Part shown: piece after piece, positions 37,451 through 52,579 of the stretch | Layout: each line of letters opens with the position of its first letter | How positions within the stretch are numbered: position 1 is the first letter of the stretch | Source: Anastatus disparis | Taxonomy: Eukaryota > Arthropoda > Insecta > Hymenoptera > Eupelmidae | Assembly (NCBI GenBank): GCA_017163975.1 | Contig: JAFFSR010000237.1 | Span: 1,612,001 to 1,676,000 of the forward strand | DNA: 64,000 nucleotides | Direction: 5' to 3' | Translations under genes and position numbers: made by a program | The notes under the pieces: model-generated | What the model saw: only the letters and a program-made list of their open reading frames with translations | Told to the model about the DNA's origin: nothing | Database searches by the model: none

Positions 37451-39040
37451 AGGATTTTCGAATACCCCACCCCTTCTGAACGTATGTATAAAGAGGGAAG
37501 GTTCGAAGAGGAGGGTTGTTTTGTTATCAATTTGCGCAAGCGCATAAAAGGGGTATGGTTATTAATAAAAAAAAATGTTTTCAATCAAATTTCGAAAAAA
37601 ATTATTTTTTTATTAATGATATCACTATATAATATAAATTATGATGTCGATAAAAAAAAATAAATTCACAAAATGTTCTTTCTAGAAACAAATAATTTGT
37701 TTAAATGCATTATGTAATCTTAAATCAATTAACAATCTAAATATACATATTACTTTGATGAAAAAAATATTGCTACTTCAAGACATTCATTGTAATGTGA
37801 TTAAATATTTCTGCAAGGATATCCGCAAAGACTTTTTACTTACGATCTATTACTTTACGACATAAATTATAAGTAAAAAAGAAAATTGCAAAGTCATTTT
37901 TACAATTTAAAGTTTCACATTGCAACAGATTCTTTTTTTTTATAACTTTAATAATGAGTTTAAAATTGTTTCATTGAAGTTTTTACAAACATGAAAAAAA
38001 TCTTAAAATACAAGATTTCAATACCATAAGATATTAGAAACGTTTGTTCTGTTTGGCTTTTGATGACTTGAAGAGTTTTTGACATGGGATATTACACATG
38101 GACAGCGTCATATGAAAAAAGTTTTTATGTACCAAAGTCAAATCACCCTCTTTATAGATGGCCAACCTTTATTTGACAATACACATATGATTTTTATAGA
38201 TATTTAAAATATTTGAAATTAAAAATGAAAAATTCAGATTATTTTAATAATGATAATAATATTTACAATAAATTTAATGAGATGATTTATGTGGTGAATT
38301 ATCATAATTATTCTAGAAATTAAAGTAACTTTGTTAAATGTTTTCATTATTTATAGATAGAAAAATTTAACGAGATTATAGATGATGTTTCTAATTATTA
38401 AAAAATTAATACGAACAAGTGCATAACATTTGGGTCTCGAATATTTTTCTAACAAATTTATGTTTCATGTATATTTTTAGTATCATATATTTAACATAAC
38501 AGTAATATCTCTTAAACCAATTATCCAAAAATATTTATTTTTGATAATCTAACAAAAAAAAAGGTAATGTTACAACATACGCGCATACTCGAATTTATCG
38601 TCATAATGATTACAGTTTGTCATTGATGATGATCGTTAAGTTGAGCTTATGTACTACTCCCTTCACCCTTATACTTCCCCTCTTAAACTCCCAAATCATT
38701 AATGACAAAAGCTTTCGGATATAACAATTCCGTTTGAAGTGACTGATATTCTCCTGTCTCACTTGTACGTCATCTCGTTAATTAGGCTAATGTCAAATAA
38801 TATCGTAGGATACGTTGTTGTTTTTGTATTGTACTTTTTTTCTTAAATTTTTCAATTCCAATTAACACAATTTTGGTATTTTTTGGAAAAATATTTTTTA
38901 TTTAATGAAGTTGAATTTAGTTCAGAATATATTATTAAAAAATTTAAATATTGTTGCTTCAAGTATTAATATTATAAATAAGAATCGTTGAAAAAGTTTT
39001 TTTTAAAATAAGGACGATTAATATTAGAAGATTGTTAGAG

Positions 39041-39230
39041 GTGTTCAGTGGCTCACTCAGTAGAACGATGGACTCGTAACCCAAAGGTTCCGAGTTCGAA
39101 TCCCGCTCTCGGCCGATTTATACAAGCACCACTGTATACGATACATATGCTTTGTTCACAAACAAGCTGAAAATCTTCATCGCTAATTAGCATCAAAATA
39201 ATATCATAAATGCAGCGATGTTAAAAAAAA
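39041..39230 (+). repeat. Full-length tRNA-derived SINE
   Basis: GTGTTCAGTGGCTCACTCAG, CGATGGACTCGTAAC, CCGAGTTCGAATCCCGCTC, ACAAGCACCACTGTATACG, TTTGTTCACAAACAAGCTG, the TCATCGCTAATTAGCATC segment and ATAAATGCAGCGATG with a poly-A tail. It belongs to the sub-type with a GATGGA anticodon arm, like 52385. Confidence 0.88.
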
Positions 39231-40546
39231 GAAATCTAAAACTGTATTATTTAATATTCTGGTATGTAGTCATAATTTATTTTTTTTTATTTTAAAATCG
39301 TATTGAAGTATACTAATCAAAGAAGTATAAAATCAATTTAATTTATTAATGATAATTGTTAATGATTTTACTATTAAAAGAAAACTTTGGTCATTCAATA
39401 AATAAAAAAAAATAAATAATGATTATCGATCGTAAAATTTAATTACATTTAATTGATTTTTCTTGAATTTCGAATATTCTCACATTACATCTATTATCCA
39501 AGATAATCATAACCTTGGGTTATTGCAATGGTCATCCGAATGTGTCGATTGATTGGTAAAACGATATCTTAAGGTTGCGTTTCTGGTCAACCATGTAATT
39601 TTCTTACTTCGAACTTGTCGAAAATTTTCCGTTAATGTTATCTTAAGGGAATTTATTTTCACAATCAATACTCAGAATAAATCTTTCAATTGTAATAATT
39701 TTTTAATTAAAAAATTAAATTATTTATTCATTTTTTAAATTACAATTATAAATATAAAAAAATATTGCGAATCCATCGGAAAAATCTATTAAAATAAATT
39801 TTATGTCTAAACAAACCATTTTAAATAATATAACTTAATTAAATTTCAATCAAGCCCAGAAATCTTGAACCTTCTGCAAATTTAAGTCTATCAAAATTAC
39901 CTTCATCATCACAATAAAAAATCGCTCGTGCAAAAATTTTGAGCTTGATGACCTTAAAAACTAAAATAAATATAAAGAAAAGAAAGAAAGAAAAAAAGAA
40001 TAAGTTCACCTCGTGTCATCTACAAAGGTTCGCGCGTGCAACAAATAATAAACGCATGTCTGCTTACACGTGATATATATATATACAATTCAAGCTTATA
40101 AGACTTTATTTTTAGTATACGGTATATGTTCAGTAATGTAATATGTGCTTACGATTTAAAATTTAAGTTTACGGCCAAACGATTAGTTGGTATTAAAAAG
40201 TTATTTACGTAGAAATTAACAATTTTAGATTTCTCTTTCTATTTTATTTTGGGAAAATTTCAGGAATATAATTTATTGAAGTTATATAATATAATCATAT
40301 TTATATTATTGATTAAATAAATAAATTATGAAAATCAAATCCCGATGGTTCACATAAGCATCTTTGGAAAAGTTTGCCATAATTTTTAATATTTATACAA
40401 CAAACACAATTATTAAAAAATTATGTTACTTGAAAATGTAATCTATAAATTAAAAAAATTTTTTATTATTTTATGTGTTTTTTCTTATTTTTTTGAAACT
40501 ATTAATGATTCTACTAGTTTTTCATATAATTATAATTAAACTTTAC

Positions 40547-40611
40547 CTCTGAGACTCGATGAGAATCTCGACGTCTGCGCTTCATTGGACAGCCTCTTCC
40601 TCCTCTGCAAT
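40547..40611 (-). CDS. Probable upstream exon of cycle
   Basis: A 65-nt segment with an excellent acceptor (pyrimidine tract then gttacag) and donor GTAAAG. Spliced to 35957 it continues the CYC frame without a stop: LQRRKRLSNEAQTSRFSSSL, then RE and [10 protein letters not shown]. It enters in phase 2, so at least one exon further upstream is implied if it is coding. The other open frame in it starts MKRRRRDSHRVSE. It may instead be 5' UTR. Confidence 0.5.
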
Positions 40612-43600
40612 CTGTAACAAAAGAAAAAAATGAAAAAAGTTAACAAAATAAATTCGTTTTAAATATTTATTTTTTTGGCATAAATTATCTTTTGTTATGA
40701 TATACAAGGAGATATTTACTTTCAATTATGGCAAAGTTTGCACATTTGCTAAATTTTTGAAAATTCGATTCAAGTTGTACATTCATGTTTTTTGGACATT
40801 AAAAAAACAAAAAAATGATGATAAAAATTCACTTTTGAATTCCATACTACATTACTTTTTATAGTAATTCACGTGTAATAGCACATGATTTTTTTGCTTA
40901 GAAAAGTAAATCGACAAATTGAAAAAAAATGTTTAATATAATGACAGCAAATTTGAAGTGTAACATGTTATTTTAGAAAGGGTAGTTAATCGTAATGTAA
41001 TGTAAGCATACTAGTCCAATGGAATTAAGTCATTTTCATCAATTTTTTTGACGAAACGTGCATTAAACTGTAAAAACGGAAAATCACTGGAAACTAAAAA
41101 AGAATACAATATTTCATTTTTACAATTGTTTGTGATAAAAATGTATTATTGTAAATTTAGCATCAATTAAAATTTTTAATGTTTGCTCTTCTTGTACACC
41201 GATACAGATCGGTTTAGAGAGAAGGAAATTATCTTTTTTTGAAAAAATTTAAAAATTTTTGAAAATTGCATAGTAATGATTTTAAAGGAAATATAATTCT
41301 CAACACTTTTCTCCGTTTAGAATATATTTCTACAAAAAAGATCAACTGCTGTAAAAAAATTTTTAGCTTTATGTTGCAGGTCAGATTTACTCGCATTTTT
41401 TTGTACGTATGAAATTTTTAGTTTAAGTGTCATACAAATGTACTTAACGTTATTTGATTCAAGTTAAATGTTGTAATCTTAGTAATTTAAAATAAAAATA
41501 ATTCTTATTTATGTTAATTATATAAAATCTCAGTTTTAAAATATTTCTTAACTACATTTATTGATATTTGCACGAAAACAAAAATTAATTATTAATATGT
41601 AATGATTAGAACAAGATTTTACTAATTAAGAATCTTCATTTTTTTTGTTTGATTGATACAGTAAATATTTCGATGCTCATTTCACAGGGAGGTAATTTTC
41701 ATTCTTTTTATTTTACAATTCAATGAGCAATTTAGCTTCGGCAAAATTAATGATCCTCCAATTAAGAAAGCAGAGTCTTAAAGCTTTTATTTTTATAATT
41801 AGCAAATGAAACAAACGATATTTTTTTCAATTTTATGAATACTTGATGAGGGAAACATGCGTCTTTTTTTAATAATGCTTTACTTTTTTGTTAAATGACA
41901 AAATTTCTATTCTCAAAATTTCATCAAAACTATATTCAATAACATATAAATTTATTTAAATGTATCAAAATGTGTAATTGATTTTATCTTACAATTGATA
42001 CTTTAAAAATCACCCTAAATTCAAATAAAGAATAAAGATGACCAAGCTTAGCTAATAACCCAATTTTATACCTCCCATCATCCTATTCCCTTTAAAGGAT
42101 CCATCAAAAACAATGACTGCTTACGAAATATCATCCCCCTTTCCGCACAATGTACGAGAGTTCTAATTTGTTTTTTTTTTTTAAATAAAATCGAAAATTC
42201 TGTAAGCTATGTTATTACGCAATCACATTATAACCAACCAAAAGGCCTCTCTACTCATCAAGTGTAAATACATAAGACTAAAATGAATGAAATGAGGGGG
42301 AAAGGGGGTGAAAAGGGGGATGGAATAATATTGCATAATCAAGTATACGATTGAAATTCATCTGTTATTGACACATATATGTCTGCGTATTACAATCATT
42401 GTTCCTGGCATGTTTTATGTCATTATTAGGGATTCGCGTGTACGATTTTCTTAAATTTTGGTTAATTGTCAGTTGAATTTCGTTTTTTTTTTTTTATTAC
42501 TTTGTTTAAAAGCAATTTTTATTTATGTCATCTTGTGGAAGATTTATGATTGCATTAGTTATAAATCGCGGTCATGGTAACGTTATTTTTCTGAAATTTT
42601 TAAGTTTTCATTCGTTGTAAGAATAGGTGAATGGAACAGTTGTTACCATAGATATGTTCATTGTTGAATAGCATAAGATTAACTTGCTGAATAACTTACT
42701 ATTTTAAATTATTCCGAGTTTCCATAAAAATAAATATATTTTTAGCAGTACAAAAAAGATGTTTATGTTTATATATGTAGGAGATTTTCCAAAAGGAAAT
42801 TCGGAATTACAAAGCAGCCAAAATATTATCTTCCATTCTGGACGATGGAAAAATTTTAAGTTAATTTGTATTACGTTTCGAAATTACCATTCTTATTAAA
42901 AAAAATTGAATAAATTTTATTGTTTTTTAATTAAACTTGTAAAACAATTTTCTCGACGATTAAATAAATTTAATTGATTATTTTTTCATCGAAAATCCTT
43001 AAAGCTTCTGGAAACAATCATGTTAAATAGTTCTATTGAGATGTCATCTCCAAGAATGATTAAGCACATATTACATCACGTAACGGTAATATTAAAAGTG
43101 TGCGAATATGATACTGTATTTGATGAAAATAAATCAACTGTGTTATGGGTTTTATTGATTCATAAAGAAAATGGTTATATGAGCTATTATATTTCTTTAT
43201 AAGTTTTTTTTAAATTCAAAATTACCATAAATCACAAAAATTTTATTAAATAAAATAAATTTTTAATTTGAAAGTGATTAAAAAACTACGAAAATGAGTA
43301 AGTCAAGTGCTATAAATAAAATATCGAAAATTTTGTGTATGTTATTTATTAATTACGTTGAGACTTTATAAAAATTGTAATTAAAAATCTTACATTCAAA
43401 ATTAATGCAAAAGTTTTTTATTAATTTAAAATCTTATATTTTTGTGTTCATATTAATTTAAAAATGTATTTGCAAATTGTTCGTAATTTTTTATGTCATT
43501 CAACCAGAAAATAAACACATATTAAAATCATATAAAAACGTGTAGAAAAAATTAAATTAATCTTACATTTCTTCAAGCTCAAAGATAAATCCTCCAATGT

Positions 43601-46339
43601 ACAGTTAAGATAAATCAATAATAAAAGTAAAAATACAATCTAAAACATAAGTATCAATACTTTATTTATAACCATTCCTTAGAAAAAAAATAATTGAATT
43701 CTCAATAGACTCAAGCGATTCATTTGAACTTTTAACTGAAAAAGAAAAGAGAAAAAGGAAAAACTATAAATACAAGAATAACAAGGTTCTCAAGACAGTC
43801 TTTTAAAAGGCGCGTATAACAAAACCACACGGAAGTCAAGTAATGCTAACATAATCGCTCGCGATTCGCGTCACCATCCTATCGCGCGCATACACGCGGG
43901 TTATATAATCAATTCTTAAAGCGTGAATAGAAAAAAAAGCGAGAGAGAGATAAAATAACGATTGTCGACTTTTATTGGTATAAGGCCTATATGTGTTGTA
44001 ATTCCAAACAATATATCTTATGTTAAAGATCAAAATATTTTCATCTCATTTTTTTTTCAAATACTTTCTGTGCTATTGGTGTTATTCTTGTTTATTTTAT
44101 TTATAAATAGGACTGTTCGAATTCTTTTTAAAGGAAAATCGATTAATTATTTATGAGATACCATTGATTAATTTATATTAAAAAAATAATTTACGTTGAA
44201 TTATAATCAAAATTGTTTTTTTTTCAAACAACTGTTAAAGATTTATTTTATTCGATTTAATAACGCGTTATTATTTTCGCGATTCTTTTAAAGATACCAT
44301 TCCAATCGGTTTGATAATATCTTATAAATTGTTTCTTCATTATCACAGAGCTATGTTATTGTTTTTAGTAAGATTTTAAACGTTTTTCTTTGTCAATATA
44401 TTATTTTCTAATTTTAAAAAAATACAGATTTTTCACTGATTTTTTTAAAATTTAAATTGATTAAAATTTATTAACGAAATAGATAAACAATATTTATAAT
44501 TAATTTTAATGTTTATATCTTAATTTTTTATAGAGATTTTGTTTTCATTATATAATAATTTCTGCAGGAAAAAATTGTAAAATAACGACTGTTTAACTAT
44601 TATAAAAAACAAAGCAATTACATTTGCGACAAAAAATATGTACGACAACGTTTGTACTCTGTTATTACAATTCAGCAAGTCAGTGCAATATCGTGAAATA
44701 TTACTTCTAAAGTATTTCTATACTTTGATAGTAACACATTTAATGAAATGTACATGATGAAATTTGCTTAATTAGTCAATTATTTAGGTAATGTAAATAT
44801 CGGAATAATGTAAACTGAATTCGTGAGAAAATGCAGGCGCTAAATAAGGAAAGAAAGATTGATAAGAAACTTTGTATAAAGACAGAATTCAATTGTAATT
44901 CACATTTTTCCGTTGTTTACTACAAATCATTAAATTATTATAAGTTTATTATTAAAAATATCATAGTTTTTTTACAATCCTATAAATATTTAAGGAACGT
45001 TTAAATATAAGGATAAAAATTATTTGTTCCTAAATTAATTTTTAATAATTTTTAATTTATTTTTAAAAAAAATTAAAAATATATTTATTTTATTAATCTT
45101 ACAACAATTTTAAAATATAAGAGTACTTTTATATGATAACTTTGAACTTATTAGTTTTTTAATTGTATAATTTATTATTACCTAAGCAATGTATTTTAAT
45201 GACGACAAATTGAACATGTATTAAAAAAATGAGTTAAATCTTGATGACAGCTATTGGTTTGGTTAAATAAAAAATTAATTATTTTTTCCGAAGAAAGATT
45301 TATAATATATTAAAAAAAAATTATTATAGTATCCAAAAATTTTTTTGCATTTAAAATAAAGTATATCCAAAGAAAAAGAGCAAAAGAAAAAATAAGCAGA
45401 GCCAGAGTAAAAGAGATAAGTTTTAAAACACCTCTTGCGTAAGTTCAAGCTATGCATGATCATATGCATAGTCAGAGTTTAAGCGAACGTTTTATACCCT
45501 ATTACAATTTCGCTTGTAAGTTTAAAAAAAGAAAAAAAAGCAAGAAAAGAAAAAATAGTACTCGGACTTTGACTGGTTATCAACAGTTTGAATCTTTTTC
45601 GTGCGTTAGTCCTAGAATGTAAAAGTAGTTGAGAATATTTTTTTTTTCTCTCCTCACCTACTTATATATTGGAAGTTTAAAATCTTAGGCGCTTTAGTCA
45701 TTGATTTTCATTATCTCTTTCTCGTTCTAGTTTTTTTTTTTCGCATTACAATCCGTCAGATTTTTCAGTATGTACATATGAATTATTTGAATTCGCCACG
45801 GATAAACTTGTCTTTGCAATCAATGTAAATATCGTGCTCTGACTCTTTATTTTTTTTCTTTACGATTATTGCGCAATATAATTTTCCCAAAGGTCGATAT
45901 GCACGATAAGATATTTTAATATTTATACAAATCAAGATATTAATTTTTTTTCAGAACGACTTGACGTAATATATTGGTTTGTCTAATAAGCAAAGTTACA
46001 ACTAGTATCTATAAATAGTGATAAATGTTTGTTGATGTAGTATGCATGTAGGTACCTTCGCCTTTTTTTAACGAACAACTGATTGGCTCGCAGTTATGTC
46101 ATTGTTCTGGTTATTTGGCTTTTTAATTTTTCAATGCACCTGCACTTGTATAATAATAATGTCATTATTTACTAATGACTTGCGTATTTGCTTGATTATC
46201 AAAATAAATATTTTGAACTTTAGAAAAATGTTTACATAATAAAATGGATAAATCTGAGGGCTATACATTATTAGATTAATTTTTAAAAGGCCACAAATAC
46301 TTCGATGAAAATAAATTCCAATTCTTTTCAAACAATGGA

Positions 46340-47130
46340 TTAAGGTATTCAGAAAAAGATTGAATTCTTTTGGTGCTGAGTATTTTAAAGATTCTTATGC
46401 AGCTTAAGATTTTGAATCTACTTGTTTATTTTCTGCATATCTTGATTCAGTTTGTTCAGGCTCTTGATGAAATTTCTTAAAAATTCTTATGGTTGATTTT
46501 GATGTTTCAGCACTTATTATTCAGAATTCAGTTTCAAATCCAGATCTTGATAATATACCAGCCATATTTGTTAAACAGTATTGATCGGCTACAGAATACC
46601 TTATTGTAAGAATAAGTTAGGTATTATTATTCACAGGATACTTTCTGGTTATATAGAAGCATTCTTTTATTCATTAATTTTTTAAAGCGATGGTAAATGA
46701 GATATACTAATAAATTATAGATCTGTATCATTAATTGTATTGTAATGATTTTTTATACTTTAATTATTAAAGTATTGTTGGGTAAGATTTGGATGGGTTG
46801 ACCGGCGAACAATATTATTTTATTAGACAGGCTTATGTTTTAAAATCTCGTAATATTGAATTTTTTTAAAACTCTGCATAATCAGCTCCAAGATGACGTC
46901 ATTTAATAATGACTTTTCAAAAGCTTTTGATAAAATCAAGAATTAGTCATTGCTAAGGTCTAAAATCTTGATGTTTAAGATAGCTTATTTTTTCTTCTGA
47001 GCTCCTATCTACCTTGTAGAAAATTTTGAATGATATTAATTGATCTCTTTTTATTTTTTAAATCAATATAAATTTGGTATACGTCAAATCTAATGAAAGA
47101 TCTTATAGTATATGCTTTGATGCCAAGCTT
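46340..47130 (+). mobile_element. Decayed non-LTR retrotransposon (LINE) reverse transcriptase
   Basis: Translated pieces in shifting frames follow the usual order of a Jockey/CR1-like LINE: DFDVSALIIQNSVSNPDLDN then IPAIFVKQY (46537-46581, compare the family's GPDGIPPIFLK), KHSFIH (near 46657, compare WKHSFIVPIFK), a YRSVSL-like piece, and NDFSKAFDKIKN (DFSKAFDKI at 46911-46937, the RT motif A region), then SLLRSKI. Several stops and frameshifts show it is dead. No ends, poly-A or target duplication were identified. Confidence 0.8.
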
Positions 47131-50100
47131 TCTTTTTCAAATATTGTTTTGTATAATATTGCGTGTATTAAAATGACAATGAAATAATACAGAAACTTTT
47201 AATTTATCAAAATTACTGAGTGTTTGTCATTCGTTGCATTTTTTTCAATACGATATAAGATAGAAAATACGTGCTCATTAAAAATATTTAAATGACACAT
47301 AGATTACTTTAATTTTAATTAAAATTCAAAGATTCATTAAATTTACTAGGAGAGGTCCAGATTATTGAAAAAATATTTATAAATATATAAAATAGATTAT
47401 CTTACTTAGATTTTAATTTAAGAATTTAGAGTTTAAAATTCATCATGAAAATTTGTTTTTGATCGTTTTGTATAATATAATACTATACATACTAATGAAC
47501 ATGTTTTAAAAATTATACAACGGCTTTTTTTTTCGTTAACGGTTATGGGATCCATCAATCTGGTCTTCCAATTTCCCAAGATCCACGAGTGTTATGTTTA
47601 TTAGCATAATGAAGATAAGAATAAAGAATACACAAGTCTTAGAAAAAAAACTTATGAGTTGCTAGATTTAACAATCAAATATTTTTTATATACAATTTTT
47701 CGCTAATATTTTTATAAAAATGTGTAATTAATATTTCAATTATTTTAAGCAACCAATCGACAGTATTTAAATAATAGTTTGCTTTTTTAAGAAATATAAA
47801 AATTAATGGTCTCTTAGGATAAGATAACATAATTAGAAAAAATATTACAGTTAAAAATGTTTAAAAAGAATCGACTCTTTCAAGTGCTCGTACGTCAAAA
47901 CTATGTAATAAATTTTGCTCTAAATGGAAACCTTTATTTCTCATAAGAAAACAAACATTTTTTATTTTATCTCATTCAGGTCAATTAATAATTTTTAGAG
48001 AAAATTTATTAACTTGAAAATATCATTATTTTTTACACTTTTTTCAATGACTAAAATATAAAAGACTTCAGCGAAATGATTGTGCCGAAAAATGGGATAC
48101 GCAACTTGTGGAAATAATAAATAATCTTGTTGCGCACGCGTACAGAAAGTACAAAATCAACTTGATTGAGATCACCTATTTTGTGCATTTGCTGCATAAT
48201 AAACTTTTATTATACTTATGTTTCTCAATAATATATACGAACAATTAATACCATTTTTTACAGTTCCAAATATCAAATTTATTTTAATGATTTTTGACAT
48301 GTATAGCTAGTATATAATTCAAGTATATAGCTAAATTTATTTTTCCATATATTTTTTGTCACATAAATAAAAAAGTTAGTATTTCATTGTTGTTTTGCTG
48401 CGCTTGTAAAATCATCTCATCAGTAATGAAAGAGTTTATTTCCTTTAAAATTGCTGTAAAAGAATAAAAAATTCTAAATAAATGATTTCCGTATTGTTTA
48501 ATTTATTTTGAGTAAACATTATCTGAACAACGTAAACATTAATTTTTCAAAACTCTACAAAGCAAAAAAAATTAATTTATATGAGTTTATAATAAAAGTC
48601 AAATTTTCATTTCAGTAACAGAAATTATTAAAGAAAAATAAAAAACGCACGCTTGTTTTCAGTTGCTGCAAAGTATATAATAACTTACTCATTGTAATTA
48701 TGTAACCGGCAGATGTACTTGATGCGAAGGACTAACTATTCATGTAAGAGATATGCTTCCTTACAATTAAATAAAGAAATATTTCAAATATCGAATAATG
48801 TAGATTCTGGTTTATTAAATTAAACAGCTTTCTTTTAATATTATTTTCTGAATGAAAAAACTTTTGAATTTTGAATATTTATATCAGGATTAATAACAAT
48901 ATTATTTTATTAATATGTTATTTGAAAAATATGATATTTTAAAAATAGATTTGAACGCATATATAGAGATAAGTTTAGTTTATAAATCAAATTTTAAATA
49001 ATAATTATTCAAAAAATTTTATTATTTAAAAGACAGTACACTTATTATAATTACAGTATTTATTTACAGTTCATTCAATAAAATATTTGATACCTTTAGT
49101 AATCATCATAATTATTTGTGGCTGTGGAAACTTTTAATTACAACTTTGTTTACAAGTTTCCTCGTAATAAACATTATTTTTATTGTAATTAACATAATAT
49201 TATTTAAAAAAAGTATTTATTTTCGAAGATTTTATTATTACATAAATTCCACTGTAAAAAAAATATAAAGCTTTTTTGATAAATTATACGGATTCTCGAT
49301 CGATATAGTGTATAGTGTTCATTCAACTTTCTTCATGTTAGTATTCTTTTAAAATTCCAGCTCGTATATTTTATTGTTATTTGAAAATTTCATAAAATTT
49401 CTAACATAATGAAAATTTTAATCGTGAAACTTATTTTTTTAAATTATTTCACGCTTAAAAATTAAAGTTCAATTAAAATTGAAGAGAAAAAAAATAACAA
49501 ATCGATAACCATAATAAAACAAATCATTACGAAGATGTTAGCAATGAAATTTGCCGTGTCAAACATATTAATCTCTTATCGTCCTCTTAGCGTACAAGCG
49601 CACACCCTGCATCTCGACTATTTTTCGAGAATATTAATATCATTCATAAGAAATGGTTTGAGTGCAGACGTTGATAGAAAATTCTCGAACAAACTTCTTA
49701 TAGTATGGATACATAACGATTAATTGCATTTTTCATCAAAAAATGGTATCGTTTGATAGTTAGAAATTAATTAATGTATTAAAATTTATTAAAAATTAGT
49801 TTGACTATCCCGATGATTGTAATTTTTTATTTAAATTTTACGAAACGTCCGTATAATAAATTCGAATAAATAAATGTCTGTATAATAAAGTTGATATAAA
49901 TTAATTTAAAATAAATGTTTTTAAACGAAGAAGAATAATTTTTCATAAATAAATTTATTATTGAGCGGATGCGTTACTCAAGATGCAAAAAGAATCAAAA
50001 ACTTTTTCATACTTCGAAAGACAATTATCAAAACACGATCAATCAGTACTATTAAATTTTGAATTTAATGTTCAAACTAAAAAGGAAACAAATATTTTAA

Positions 50101-52384
50101 TTTAAATATTAATTTTAAAAAATATTAATGAACTCCATAAATTCTGTATGATAAATATTAACTATTTAATATAAATAACTAAAGTATATAAATTATTAAA
50201 ACTATTACGCAAAAGAAAAAAATACGTTAGAATAGATGTAATAGTTTACTATTAACGTAAATAAGTGTGCCTATGTGATTGTTACAATTGTCTTTGATAA
50301 GGGTCACTAACGTCAACTGCTATACACTCTACAGTGACCGAAGTATTAGCTGAGATTAATACTCAACAATATATTTTTTATGTATTACTTCTTTTTAGAA
50401 AAAACTTATGTTTGTAACTTTTTTCATATATCAACAGTATTTAATTTTTTATTTTAGGTTTTTGTTAATATAATGAAAAAATAATAATTATCATTATTAA
50501 TTGAGTCGTATAAATGTTAACAAGAACTAAAATTTTTATCAATATATTTTTACAATAGTTTTCATTTTGACTTATTTTTTATTTTATTAGAATGAAAATT
50601 TTAACCTGTTCGATAAAATTTTATGTAGTTATATATAAATTCATCGATGATCATACCGTTACATTTTAAAAATAGTTACGTCAATTTTCTTTGAAATTTG
50701 ATACAATTATATCTTTTACAACATTAAAGTTATTTAACAAGTTAATTAAAAATCTAAATTAAAAACTATCTGCTAAAAATAAAATTGTTATTTATAGCGT
50801 ATTTTTTCCTTAAATTTTGTAAAACAAATTTCTGTTCTCTTCTCATCGCGCATCAAAATCTCAACGAAGCTTTAAAAAAAAGGTCTTTTTCTAGAAATGC
50901 ATCAAGTAAATCGCGATTGTGTTATAGTACATTCAAAGCCATAATTTAAAGTCTCTTCTCGAAACCACCTCCAATGCTTCAAGCTTACTTTTTCGTCTTT
51001 TTATTTTGAATTTATAAAAACAATTCAGAACTAACTGTCCGTAACATCTTTTAAACGTTTTAACAAACCGTTTTTTTTTCTTTTATATGCGATTCTGCAT
51101 AGACGGACTGATATATCGTTTATGTTATATATATACGTATTATTATTCGTTTTCAAAGTCGATTTTCAATTCTGAGATAAGTGAATTTGATCACATATAT
51201 AATAGGATCGATGTCGTAAATTTAAATTTATAAAGGAGAAATACTTTTATTTTTTTGAGGACGTAGTTATTTTTATTTATTTTTTTTTCATGCTTACATA
51301 ATTTTTTATTCTTTTTGGTGATGTTCATAAGAAAGGGGAGCACTGATGGAAAATTTTATTATATTTACCTTATTCTGATTTTTCATTTAAAAGAGTTGGA
51401 TGATAATTATTTAATTAAGGTCCTGTTATTTTTTATTATTTCAGTTGTGAAATTTGTATTTAATTTTATGAATTTATATTTTATTGCAAATTTTCAAACT
51501 AAACAACTTCACGTACTTTATCACTGAAAAAAATTTCATTTAAAATTTAGAAATTTTTAAAAGTTTTATTTTAATATAATATGATTTCATTTTTATGAAG
51601 AAAAATAAAAATTATTTCACATTAATTTCAAATTCAACTCGCATTCTACAAATAATTAAAATTAGAAAAAAAAATTTTGTAAATGTACATATAATAGAAA
51701 AAAGCAATCACTATTCAACTGTATAACATCTTTAATGAACAAAAAAAGGTGCATGATAGTAAACGCGAGTAAACTATAAGAGCGCAAGCGCATTGCGATA
51801 AAGTACATAAAAGCCGTCGTGTAATGCGTATTATATGTAACGTTGGCATATGGAATAATGCAGTTGCGCGAAAAACGAGACTCGTCCAAGAGTCGAATAA
51901 TGACATTTAAGTGTGAGAAACTATACGAGATTGAGACGAAAAAAAAAGTTAAATAAAATGACAATATGAGTCACGTACTGCTTTTTTTCGATTATATATA
52001 TAGTTTTTTTTTTTTTTTTTAAACATTTAAAGAATGATTAAGTAATTAAGAAAATTTTTTGGCGTCTTTTTTAACCATTGTTTTTTATTGTTTTTATAAT
52101 TTTTATTATAAATACTTGTACTATTATGTTATTATGAATGGTAATTTTTTAAATTAAAATTACAATAGGAATCAATATAATAATATTCTAATTTTTATTT
52201 TAAATAATTTTCTCATAATATAAATTGTATGATTTTCTTTTCGCAGTATTTTTTTTCTTTAAAGATTTAAAATTATGAATAATATTTTTGATGAATCACA
52301 TTAAAAATATTTTTAGATATTTTTATTTAAAGAATGACTTCATTTTCCAATATAAACATTTGAAATATTTTCATTTATCATGAG

Positions 52385-52579
52385 CTCATCAGTGGCTCAT
52401 TCGGTAGAGCGATGGATTCGTAATCTCGAGATTCCGAGTTCGAATCCCGCTCTCGGCCGTTTTATACAAGCACCACTGTACTTTACATGTGCTTCGTTCA
52501 CAAACACACTGACGATCTCCGTCGCTAATTAGCATCGCAATGATACCATAAATACAGCGACGTTAAATAATAAAAAAAA
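52385..52579 (+). repeat. Full-length tRNA-derived SINE
   Basis: The best-preserved copy: ATCAGTGGCTCATTCGGTAG, GCGATGGATTCGTAATCTC, CCGAGTTCGAATCCCGCTC, ACAAGCACCACTGTACTT, TTCACAAACACACTGACG, CTCCGTCGCTAATTAGCATC and ATAAATACAGCGACG, followed by an A-rich tail. Both Pol III boxes are intact. Confidence 0.92.

Larger units (their letters stand above)
35958..40546. other. Upstream intron or alternative 5' region of cycle
   Basis: The frame of the 35886 exon stays open back to about 36042 (KPYWQEDNKSKGPILLAKER), so an unspliced alternative first exon is possible. A GC-rich, CT/GA-repeat area lies at 36960-37450. One SINE is at 39041-39230. No other gene recognised. Confidence 0.45.

Noticed and set aside
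50302..50339. GGTCACT/AGTGACC inverted repeat
   Set aside because: Seven-base arms with a 24-base loop are expected by chance in a window of this size, and nothing else supports function.
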